NCBI GenBank assembly: GCA_945897915.1
Contig: CAMDGB010000007.1
Coordinates: 19,117-83,116 of the forward strand
Reading direction: 5' to 3'
Source of the DNA: Chryseobacterium gleum
GTDB taxonomy: Bacteria > Bacteroidota > Bacteroidia > Flavobacteriales > Flavobacteriaceae
DNA: 64,000 nucleotides
Shown here: piece after piece, positions 53,658-60,246 of the stretch
Layout: the number at the start of each line of letters is the position of its first letter
Position numbering within the stretch: position 1 is the stretch's first letter
Notes under the pieces: model-generated
Told to the model about the DNA's origin: nothing
What the model saw: only the letters and a program-made list of their open reading frames with translations
Databases searched by the model: none
Made by a program: the position numbers and the translations under genes

Positions 53658-54599
53658 TTACATTAAAAACTTCCCACTTATGGAAGTATTGTTTTGAACC
53701 ATTTGCATTACTTCTGCAAATAACGGCGCACAGCTCACTACTTTTATTTTCTTAGATTCTTTCTTTAACGGAATAGAATCTGTAACGATTAACTCTTCTA
53801 ATTTTGAGTTTTCAATTTTTTCGTACGCATCACCAGATAAAATGGCGTGTGTACAAATGGCTCTTACACTCAAAGCGCCTTTTTCAATCATCACATCAGC
53901 GGCTTTTGCTAATGTTCCACCAGTATCTATCATGTCATCTACTAAAATAACATGTCTGCCTCTTACTTCACCAATCAATTCCATCGTGTCAATTACATTG
54001 GCCACTTTTCTTTGCTTATAGCAAATAACCACATCCGATTTTAAAAATTTCGAATAGGCATACGCTCTTTTGGAGCCACCCATATCAGGTGATGCAATAG
54101 TTAAATTATCTAAACCTAAACTTCTTACATAAGGTAAAAAGATAGTTGATGCAAACAGGTGATCTACTGGTTTTTCAAAGAACCCTTGAATTTGATCTGC
54201 ATGTAAATCCATGGTCATAATTCGGGTAGCTCCTGCTGTTTCTAATAATTTTGCCACCAATTTTGCCCCAATCGGCACTCTTGGTTTATCTTTTCTGTCT
54301 TGTCTTGCCCATCCGAAGTATGGGATTACTGCTGTTATATGTCTGGCAGAGGCTCTTTTAGCCGCGTCTATCATTAATAGCAACTCCATTAAATTATCTG
54401 CACTTGGAAAAGTGGAACATACTAAAAATACCCGAAGTCCTCTAATCGATTCTTCAAAAGACGGTTGAAACTCACCATCACTGTATTTTGAGAACGTTAC
54501 TTTACCTAGCGGCACACCATATTTACTGGCGATTTCTTCTGCTAGATACACACTTTGAGAACACGCAAATATTTTTGCTTCAGGCTCTTTGTATGACAT
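53658..54599 (-). CDS. prs: Ribose-phosphate pyrophosphokinase
   Basis: 313 aa. Makes PRPP from ribose-5-phosphate and ATP for nucleotide, His and Trp synthesis. Blocks: KIFACSQSVYLAEEIASKYG, FSDGEFQ-like YSDGEFQPSFEESIRG, PYFGWARQDRKDKPRVPI (catalytic loop), MDLHADQIQGFF, and the PRPP loop VILVDDMIDTGGTL. Cytoplasmic hexamer in relatives. Own promoter upstream; divergent from tRNA-Leu(CAA). Confidence 0.97.
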   Translation of the reverse strand: MSYKEPEAKIFACSQSVYLAEEIASKYGVPLGKVTFSKYSDGEFQPSFEESIRGLRVFLVCSTFPSADNLMELLLMIDAAKRASARHITAVIPYFGWARQDRKDKPRVPIGAKLVAKLLETAGATRIMTMDLHADQIQGFFEKPVDHLFASTIFLPYVRSLGLDNLTIASPDMGGSKRAYAYSKFLKSDVVICYKQRKVANVIDTMELIGEVRGRHVILVDDMIDTGGTLAKAADVMIEKGALSVRAICTHAILSGDAYEKIENSKLEELIVTDSIPLKKESKKIKVVSCAPLFAEVMQMVQNNTSISGKFLM

Positions 54600-54651
54600 T
54601 TTAATTAGTTGTTTAGTAGTTAGTTAGTTGTTGTGTTGTGTAATTTGGGTG

Positions 54652-54659
54652 CAAAGTTA
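54652..54659 (-). promoter_or_regulatory. -7 box of the prs-rplY promoter
   Basis: The minus strand reads TAACTTTG (exact TAnnTTTG) with TTTC 18 nt upstream, 53 nt before the ATG. Confidence 0.6.
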
Positions 54660-54724
54660 GTAATTAAATTGAACTCTGAAAGTAAAATTTTAAGTATTTT
54701 TATAATGAAATTAGAAACTTTAGT

Positions 54725-54732
54725 TATATTTG
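54725..54732 (+). promoter_or_regulatory. -7 box of tRNA-Leu(CAA)
   Basis: TATATTTG followed by CACTC, the same context as upstream of tRNA-Leu(TAG). It lies 53 nt before the tRNA. The -33 is poor. Confidence 0.55.
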
Positions 54733-54785
54733 CACTCACTTTAAAAAGCCACAAAGTAATTATTCATTTATTTTTACTTTTCAAT

Positions 54786-54865
54786 GCCCGGATGGCGGAA
54801 TTGGTAGACGCGCACGACTCAAACTCGTGTTCCTTGGAGTGTGGGTTCGATTCCCACTCCGGGTA
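54786..54865 (+). tRNA. tRNA-Leu, anticodon CAA
   Basis: An 80-nt class II cloverleaf: acceptor GCCCGGA/TCCGGGT (one G-T pair), D-loop with TTGGTAGA, anticodon stem CACGA/TCGTG around CTCAAAC (anticodon CAA, reads UUG), long variable arm, T-arm GTGGG TTCGATT CCCAC. CCA is not encoded. The serine recombinase gene on the other strand ends inside it. Confidence 0.95.
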
Positions 54866-56462
54866 CTGTATGAGACTTATCAAGTTTTTCTTGATAAGTT
54901 TTTTTGTTTTCAAGCTCATAATTATCTGAAAAAGAACTAGTTAGTTCAAATAAAGGACTGGTTTTTGAGGTTAGATATTCTCTATTTTTTAATGAGTAGC
55001 GTAAACCTTCAGGAAACAACAATTTTTGAAATACCCTCTTTTGGTTATACTCCAAACTTTCATAGAATTTAGAGGGGTTTACAGCAATTTTTGCGAAATA
55101 TTTTATTCCTTTTTCGTGGTTAGATTTTTTTGTTGGCAAATTTTCAATTTCTGCTATTTTTTGATTGTATTGTTCTTTTAGTTTTTGATTTTGTCTTTCA
55201 AAAATATCTTTTGAAATTTCATTTATTGCAAATCGATATTCCATTAAATCCATTTTCTCTCTCAAATCATTTATTTCTGAAGTCAACATTCTTTTCTTAT
55301 CTACAGAATGGTCTTTTTCATGTTCCAATATTAATTTTAATTGTTCAATGAATAATTCTTTAAGATTGTCATTCAGTTTTAAATTGTCAATTATTTTTAA
55401 AAATGTTGCATTAACGCCATCATTATAAGAACTCGATTTTGTTTCTGCATTTGCTGTTTTATTACAACAATTGCATTTGTAATAAAATAAATTTTTCTTT
55501 TTGTTTTTATAAGAGGTCATTGTATTTTGACAGTCTCCACAAATTAAATATTTTGGAACCAATGGTGTTTCAATTTTTCCACTTAACTTTTCAATACCTA
55601 TTTTAGAAGTACTATTAATGATTTTTTGAAGTTTTTGATATTCTACTTTTGATATTAATGGTTCCCAACTTCCTTTAATATATTTTTCATCTAAAAGGGA
55701 ATTGCATATTCTTCCAGCATAAAATTCATTTTTCCACATATTTGTCATGGATTGATAAGCCATTCTGATTCCTTTTGCAGCTAACCATTCAATTATTTGT
55801 TTATCTGTGTATGATTCATAAATTTTTTTTCTAAAAGCTTGTTTAAAGATTAACCCTTCCTTATTTACTTTTATCTCTTGTTTGGCTTGAACAAATTCAT
55901 GCTTTTTTACTCTTGGTCCATAATGGTCATAACCTTTAGGTGTTCTTCCAAATAATTTACCATTATTTAATGCATTTATTAATCCTGGAATTATGGTATC
56001 TTGTCGATTAAAATTTTCTTTTTGCGCATAAAGTAGTTGTGTAGAAAACTCGTTTTCTGCTCGCTCATTAAAAGTATTATGCCCTGAGCTGACAGAATAT
56101 AAGAAAACATTGAATTCTATTCGAAGACTAACAAATAATTGAATATGTTCTGCGCCAGCTCTTCCAAATCGACTTGGAGACCAGATTAAAATTATCTTTG
56201 GTCTTTTAGAATAGTGGGTTTTCTTTAGCTTGTTAATTAGTTCTTTAAGCGTACTTTGAGTATTAATTTTTTTGGAACTTTCGTATTCTGCATCAAATTC
56301 TTCTGCAATATTTAGTCCGTTTTCATTTGCAAAGTTTTTTATTCTGTTAACTTGAGTTTCTATACTCCCATTGTTCATGAATTGCTCTTTGGTTGAAACT
56401 CTGGTATATGACCAAACAGTTGTTCCAAAAAAGTCTTTAAGTTGAAGGTTTTTAGTTTTCAT
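54819..56462 (-). CDS. Serine recombinase (large resolvase/integrase type), ending inside tRNA-Leu
   Basis: 547 aa. Resolvase domain with catalytic Ser23 in SYTRVSTKEQ and the Arg-bearing WSPSRFGRAG. A recombinase domain follows (RTPKGYDHYGP...), then a zinc ribbon (CGDCQN...YKCNCCN, about 311-335) and a long coiled coil (about 385-450). These are the domains of large serine integrases and transposases. The last about 28 residues (from KKTYQEKLDKSH) are encoded by the antisense of the tRNA terminator and tRNA; VPGVGIEPTLQGTRV is simply tRNA read backwards. The native C-terminus was therefore probably replaced at insertion. Confidence 0.9.
   Translation of the reverse strand: MKTKNLQLKDFFGTTVWSYTRVSTKEQFMNNGSIETQVNRIKNFANENGLNIAEEFDAEYESSKKINTQSTLKELINKLKKTHYSKRPKIILIWSPSRFGRAGAEHIQLFVSLRIEFNVFLYSVSSGHNTFNERAENEFSTQLLYAQKENFNRQDTIIPGLINALNNGKLFGRTPKGYDHYGPRVKKHEFVQAKQEIKVNKEGLIFKQAFRKKIYESYTDKQIIEWLAAKGIRMAYQSMTNMWKNEFYAGRICNSLLDEKYIKGSWEPLISKVEYQKLQKIINSTSKIGIEKLSGKIETPLVPKYLICGDCQNTMTSYKNKKKNLFYYKCNCCNKTANAETKSSSYNDGVNATFLKIIDNLKLNDNLKELFIEQLKLILEHEKDHSVDKKRMLTSEINDLREKMDLMEYRFAINEISKDIFERQNQKLKEQYNQKIAEIENLPTKKSNHEKGIKYFAKIAVNPSKFYESLEYNQKRVFQKLLFPEGLRYSLKNREYLTSKTSPLFELTSSFSDNYELENKKTYQEKLDKSHTVPGVGIEPTLQGTRV
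54875..54905 (+). terminator. Terminator of tRNA-Leu(CAA)
   Basis: ACTTATCAAG and CTTGATAAGT form a perfect 10-bp stem with a TTTTT loop, followed by six T. It lies entirely within the antisense 3' end of the recombinase reading frame. Confidence 0.88.
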
Positions 56463-56616
56463 CTTTTATTTGTTCTAAAATTAATTTTGTAAATTCATAA
56501 AGTTGTAATGAAAGTTCATATAGAATTTCCTCGTCAACGTTTTTTAATATTTTTTTAATAACTTCTGGTTTCAGTAATTGACTATTACATATATTTTGAT
56601 TTGAATACTGGCCCAT
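56452..56616 (-). CDS. Small ORF (54 aa) upstream of the recombinase, not in the ORF track
   Basis: ATG at 56616, stop at 56452-56454, overlapping the recombinase start by 11 nt (GATGAAAACTAA), which suggests translational coupling. The product starts MGQYSNQNICNSQLL and continues as a charged helix (PEVIKKILKNVDEEILYEL...LILEQIKDEN). The frame is open a further 14 codons upstream (from ...SPLYLYQD), so the start is uncertain. It could be a directionality factor or accessory protein for the recombinase; no family is recognised. Confidence 0.5.
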   Translation of the reverse strand: MGQYSNQNICNSQLLKPEVIKKILKNVDEEILYELSLQLYEFTKLILEQIKDEN

Positions 56617-56639
56617 ATCTTGATAAAGATATAACGGGC
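56611..56639. repeat. Hairpin in the gap before the small recombinase-linked ORF
   Basis: GCCC and GGGC flank ATATCTT/AAGATAT, which pair around GATA. The structure covers the ATG of the 54-aa ORF. Close by, ACCGA-T-TCGGT (56653-56663) is another perfect small inverted repeat. No T-run follows, so these are not plain terminators. Confidence 0.45.
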
Positions 56640-56678
56640 TGATTCTTCAGGGACCGATTCGGTTTTACATTTGGCATA

Positions 56679-57533
56679 TTACTTTGATTTTATCGTTATT
56701 TTATAATTGCCTTGCGGTCTTGGCTCTATCATAATTTTAGAACCCAATGGTAATTTATTTGTAAGAAAAAACTTAGCTAACTCTTCGGGTTTTTTATGTT
56801 CTTCGGTAATTTTGATGATTTTTGGTGAATCACCTTGTTGAACTTCAATTTCTAAGAGTTTAGGTTTGTCAAAAAACAAGACTCTTCGAATTTGGTTTTC
56901 TATAGAAGATAAATACTCCAAATCTGTATTGCTCTTTCCAATTTCAATTCCAACCAATTTTGAAATTAGAGGTAAAAATGGAATTACTATCAAGGTTTCA
57001 CCAAAATACAAATTGTTCAAATCCGCGGTTAAACCAACATTGCTAAAATTAAAAGAATGTTCGCCTGTCTTAGAGCAATAAATCAATGAAACAACACTTC
57101 TATTTGAAATCAAACAACTTTTAAATGCATCTGTAAAAGGATTTATTTCTTTTCTGAAAATTGTATTCATTACGTGATCAGATTTTATTAACTCTTCAAT
57201 TGACTTTTTTTCAGATAAATCTAAATTTTCATAAATAAGTGCTTCTTTTAAAACTCCATCTGCATATTTTTTTTTAAATGGAACTACCCAAATGTTATTT
57301 GAAAGACTTTCTAATTTTTTAGTGCTTACACCTATATTTGATAATTCATTAATAATTAATATCCAAAGAGCCTCAGACATATTCATATATCCTTTTTTTT
57401 CTTTTACGAAAAAAGGCAATACGTTACAATTTCTCCAATAATTAAATTGTCTTGCAGATATGCTTAGATTTTCAGGTAAAAAGCAATCGTTTGAAATCAA
57501 TCGGCCTATTTTTATTCTCTCATTTTTGTTCAT
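56679..57533 (-). CDS. MerR-like DNA-binding protein of the mobile element
   Basis: 284 aa. Residues about 22-75 resemble a winged MerR helix-turn-helix: ISARQFNYWRNCNVLPFF, a wing KKGYMNMSEALW, then IINELSNIGVSTKKLESL. The rest (about 90-284) is unrecognised, with an effector-like or DNA-processing C-terminus ending IMIEPRPQGNYKITIKSK. It is divergent from the zinc-motif gene and followed by the small ORF (62 nt) and recombinase. A regulator or excision control protein is plausible. Confidence 0.6.
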   Translation of the reverse strand: MNKNERIKIGRLISNDCFLPENLSISARQFNYWRNCNVLPFFVKEKKGYMNMSEALWILIINELSNIGVSTKKLESLSNNIWVVPFKKKYADGVLKEALIYENLDLSEKKSIEELIKSDHVMNTIFRKEINPFTDAFKSCLISNRSVVSLIYCSKTGEHSFNFSNVGLTADLNNLYFGETLIVIPFLPLISKLVGIEIGKSNTDLEYLSSIENQIRRVLFFDKPKLLEIEVQQGDSPKIIKITEEHKKPEELAKFFLTNKLPLGSKIMIEPRPQGNYKITIKSK

Positions 57534-57573
57534 AAATCAAATTATTTTTTGTAATTTAAGTAAATAGAAGATA

Positions 57574-57583
57574 ACCAGTTGGT
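57574..57583. promoter_or_regulatory. Short inverted repeat between divergent element promoters
   Basis: ACCA-GT-TGGT. It overlaps the TTG -33 of the plus-strand promoter and is next to a minus-strand TATATTTA (-7-like, 57583-57590) for the MerR-like gene. This is a natural place for the MerR-like protein to bind. Confidence 0.4.
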
Positions 57584-57611
57584 AAATATATAAATTTTTT
57601 ATATATATTTG
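57579..57611 (+). promoter_or_regulatory. Promoter of the zinc-motif/TM protein pair
   Basis: TTG (57579-57581), 22 nt, TATATTTG (57604-57611), 22 nt before the ATG at 57634. The AT-rich, slightly long spacer is what MerR-type activators use. Confidence 0.5.
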
Positions 57612-57633
57612 AAAAATTTTAAAGGATATTTTT

Positions 57634-58074
57634 ATGATAAAGAAAAATTTAATCAAGAAAAGGTTTTCAAATAGAACCTATCCACGAAAGTTATGTAAAA
57701 AACCCGAGTGTAACATGGAATTTGTTCCAACAGATAGTCGACAAGTATATTGTTCTTCTCAACATCGCATCGATAGCAACAATGATAAACGAAAAGTGAT
57801 TGATAAAATTGAAAGTGATTTCAACAAATTAGCAAGAAATAACAAAAGAATATTAATAAAAATATCAAAAAGTTTAACCTATCAAGTGACTGGAAAAGTA
57901 AATGCCTCGGTTTTAGAATATGAAGGTTATGACCATTCCGTATATCACCAAAGCATTAAAGACAATATAACAAAAAGGGAGGTAAAGTTTTGTTTTAATT
58001 ACGGCTTAACTTTAACAGAATCAGATCAACATTTCTTTAACATAATAATAGATAACAATGACAACATATCGTAA
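57634..58074 (+). CDS. Small Cys/His zinc-motif protein of the mobile element
   Basis: 146 aa. The N-terminus is basic, followed by a probable zinc site, CKKPECNMEFVPTDSRQVYCSSQHR: two Cys in CxxxxC, then a Cys and a His in CSSQH. The remainder (about 50-146) is Lys/Asn-rich without a known domain. No signal peptide. DNA binding is possible. It overlaps the next gene by 17 nt, so the two are probably made together. Confidence 0.6.
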   Translation: MIKKNLIKKRFSNRTYPRKLCKKPECNMEFVPTDSRQVYCSSQHRIDSNNDKRKVIDKIESDFNKLARNNKRILIKISKSLTYQVTGKVNASVLEYEGYDHSVYHQSIKDNITKREVKFCFNYGLTLTESDQHFFNIIIDNNDNIS

Positions 58075-58432
58075 ATTAACATTAGCAGAAATTTATCCCT
58101 TGGCTCACCAGCAGGATTTATTAAAAAAACAATCAGAGCATTTTGTAAATAAAATTATCACCACTGGGAATTTTGAAAGCGGTTATGAAAACATGCCTAT
58201 AGACTTTCCTCAACCATCAAAAAGCATTCCTCTTATTATTGACACAAAACCGCCACAATATTTAATTACAACTTACCTAAAAAATAATTGGAAACCAATT
58301 TTATTTGCTGGAATAGTTGTTGCGGTTTCAGCTTCTATTTACTATAATTTAAAACGTAAAAAAGAGAAAAAATTAGAAGGAAACCAAACTCCAAAAACTC
58401 TTTATTACAATCTGCCCAAAAAATCAATGTAA
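58058..58432 (+). CDS. Small one-TM protein of the mobile element
   Basis: 124 aa. N-terminal about 80 residues are soluble-looking (LTLAEIYPLAHQQDLLKKQSEHF). One membrane helix follows (about 87-103, PILFAGIVVAVSASIYY), then a basic tail (LKRKKEKKLEG). By the positive-inside rule the tail is cytoplasmic and the N-terminus periplasmic, although no signal peptide is present. Function unknown. Starts 17 nt inside the zinc-motif gene. Confidence 0.6.
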   Translation: MTTYRKLTLAEIYPLAHQQDLLKKQSEHFVNKIITTGNFESGYENMPIDFPQPSKSIPLIIDTKPPQYLITTYLKNNWKPILFAGIVVAVSASIYYNLKRKKEKKLEGNQTPKTLYYNLPKKSM

Positions 58433-58554
58433 GTCAATAGAAATCGATAAAAATCAATTTAAATAATTGTATTTATTTACAAATCAATACGTAACTATTT
58501 GTAATTTTTAATTGAAAATCGTCAATAAAAGTGTGCTGATTTAGTTTAAAACTT

Positions 58555-58605
58555 AAAGCGTATTTTAAAAATTATTAAATTTGAATTATTAACTAAATAC
58601 GCTTT
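58555..58605. repeat. Inverted repeat AAAGCGTATTT...AAATACGCTTT at the far side of the mobile segment
   Basis: Perfect 11-bp arms (58555-58565 and 58595-58605) around a 29-nt AT-rich loop, in the 251-nt gap between the one-TM gene and the TlpA-like gene. It may end transcription from the left, be a protein site, or mark the right end of the accessory segment. Otherwise this gap shows nothing recognisable. Confidence 0.5.
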
Positions 58606-58683
58606 TAGGAAAAAGTCTGCTTTAGTTTGAAGACACCTATAATAGTTAAATAATACTATTAAAAAAAAATATTAGACTATAAT

Positions 58684-60042
58684 CTAGCGATTAATAATTT
58701 CTAAAATAGCTTTATTATTAAACGACTTCAACATTACTTTTCCTTCCTTATTAACCAAAAAATAACAAGGATTTGAATAGGCATTTAATGTTTGTTGGTA
58801 TGCTCTATTAGGGTCTAAAGATTTTAAATTAATTGCGGCGGTATCAAGTTGGTTTTTTTCAATAAACGGCAACCATTTGTCCTCCTCTTTATCATTTAGG
58901 ATGGCTACCCATGCTGTTTTTTTATTTGGGTATTTTTCCTTAATATTTACCATAAACTTTTTTATTTCTGGCATTTTATCTATGCAATGTTGGCATGTTG
59001 GGCTAAAAAAAGTGATTAATGTGAATTCGTTTTGCGAGTAAATCTCTTGAATTGTCACTAAAGTACTGTCTTTCTTAGCAAAAGTTAATTCTGGGAAAAC
59101 ACTGTTTAAAGGTACTTTTTTATTTGTATCGTATTCATTGGTGAACTTATTCATATCGGTATCTGAAAACGATTTACAGGTATTGTCTTTAATGTAATTT
59201 TCATACAAATGGTTGTATGCTATTTCCAAATTCGTGCTCTCAAAAAAAGCTAAATTTGCCGAGATGTACTTTGTAAAAATGGAATAATTTTGTGTTTTAC
59301 AATCCAGACCTTTCAATAATTTATCGATGTGTTTAATGTAATTCTCATTGGTTAAAGGTAAAATAGTCACCAATTTGTACAATAATTTATTGATATTTGG
59401 CAAAAACGCCAATCTTTTATCATTTGAACTTACAGTATCAAAAAACGAATCATAGGCTACTTGCTGTTCATTTGCGTCTGTAATTTTTGGTGATTGCGTT
59501 TTATTTTCTGCCCAAAAGTAAATGTATAACATTGTGTTTTGATATTTTTTCTGAAGTTGATTTCTACTTTCCGTTTGTTCTGGTTTTGAAAGCAGGTTGG
59601 TTTTTCTTTGATAATCTAAGAAATCTTTGTTTAGTGCGTTTGATAAAATTTCCCAATTTTGAATGTTATTTCCAGATGCTTTTAACTGAAGAGAATTGCC
59701 ATTATCAATAGCTAATTCAATAAAATTCGGATTCGATTTTAGCGCTAATTTATAAATAGCCCCAACAATTTTTTTAGGTTCTTTAAAAACCACTTTTTGA
59801 ATATTGTTTGTGATTTTTACACTATCTACAACATAGTTTTTTTTATTTGTCCCAAAAACAAATGAAAGTTGCACCGTTTCATTTACTAAATTTTGGGTTT
59901 GAATACTTATTTCATAGCCTTGTTTGGCTATTGGTTTTATATTGGTTTTCTTTTGAGAATAGCTATTTCCATAATAACATAAAATTACTAATATAAAAAG
60001 TAAATTATATATTTTAAACTTGTTATTCTTTATTTTCATCAA
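58684..60042 (-). CDS. TlpA-like thioredoxin-fold protein, exported
   Basis: 452 aa. The N-terminus (IYNLLFILVILCYYGNSYSQ) is a signal peptide. The first part (about 35-130) resembles the DUF4369-type beta domain, then come a helical middle and a C-terminal TlpA/AhpC-type thioredoxin domain (about 310-452) with the redox motif CQHC in FFSPTCQHCIDKMPEI and a cis-Pro region (SNPCYFLVNKEGKV). Probably a periplasmic disulfide reductase anchored or free. It overlaps the 69-aa gene by 20 nt. Confidence 0.85.
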   Translation of the reverse strand: MMKIKNNKFKIYNLLFILVILCYYGNSYSQKKTNIKPIAKQGYEISIQTQNLVNETVQLSFVFGTNKKNYVVDSVKITNNIQKVVFKEPKKIVGAIYKLALKSNPNFIELAIDNGNSLQLKASGNNIQNWEILSNALNKDFLDYQRKTNLLSKPEQTESRNQLQKKYQNTMLYIYFWAENKTQSPKITDANEQQVAYDSFFDTVSSNDKRLAFLPNINKLLYKLVTILPLTNENYIKHIDKLLKGLDCKTQNYSIFTKYISANLAFFESTNLEIAYNHLYENYIKDNTCKSFSDTDMNKFTNEYDTNKKVPLNSVFPELTFAKKDSTLVTIQEIYSQNEFTLITFFSPTCQHCIDKMPEIKKFMVNIKEKYPNKKTAWVAILNDKEEDKWLPFIEKNQLDTAAINLKSLDPNRAYQQTLNAYSNPCYFLVNKEGKVMLKSFNNKAILEIINR

Positions 60043-60232
60043 TTACTTTTTTAAGGATTGCGTCTACATTAGGATAACATTTTTTTAATAAATTAAGCGT
60101 ATTTATATGAGGTCGCTTCTTTTTCATTTTGAGAAGCTGTAAATAAAATTTTACAATATCTTGCTCATTATATGCTATTTCAGAAATACTCTTTTTACTA
60201 ATTATTTTGAAAATGTTATTTAAGTTATTCAT
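60023..60232 (-). CDS. Hypothetical protein, 69 aa
   Basis: Unrecognised, strongly basic, helical and Lys/Ile/Leu-rich (IFKIISKKSISEIAYNEQDIVKFYLQLLKMKKKRP). No signal peptide. It overlaps the TlpA-like gene by 20 nt and follows the OmpA gene by 14 nt, so it is probably translated from the same mRNA. It may be real because of this tight packing, but coding evidence is otherwise weak. Confidence 0.45.
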   Translation of the reverse strand: MNNLNNIFKIISKKSISEIAYNEQDIVKFYLQLLKMKKKRPHINTLNLLKKCYPNVDAILKKVIDENKE

Positions 60233-60246
60233 ATTTTCTAAAAAAA

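Noticed and set aside
54633-54929. 98-aa plus-strand ORF containing MAELVDAHDSNSCSLECG
   Set aside because: It spans tRNA-Leu(CAA) and its terminator; another tRNA artefact.
54866-58683. Search for a direct repeat of the tRNA-Leu 3' end as right attachment site
   Set aside because: No copy of the T-arm/acceptor sequence was found up to 58683, so attachment sites cannot be stated.
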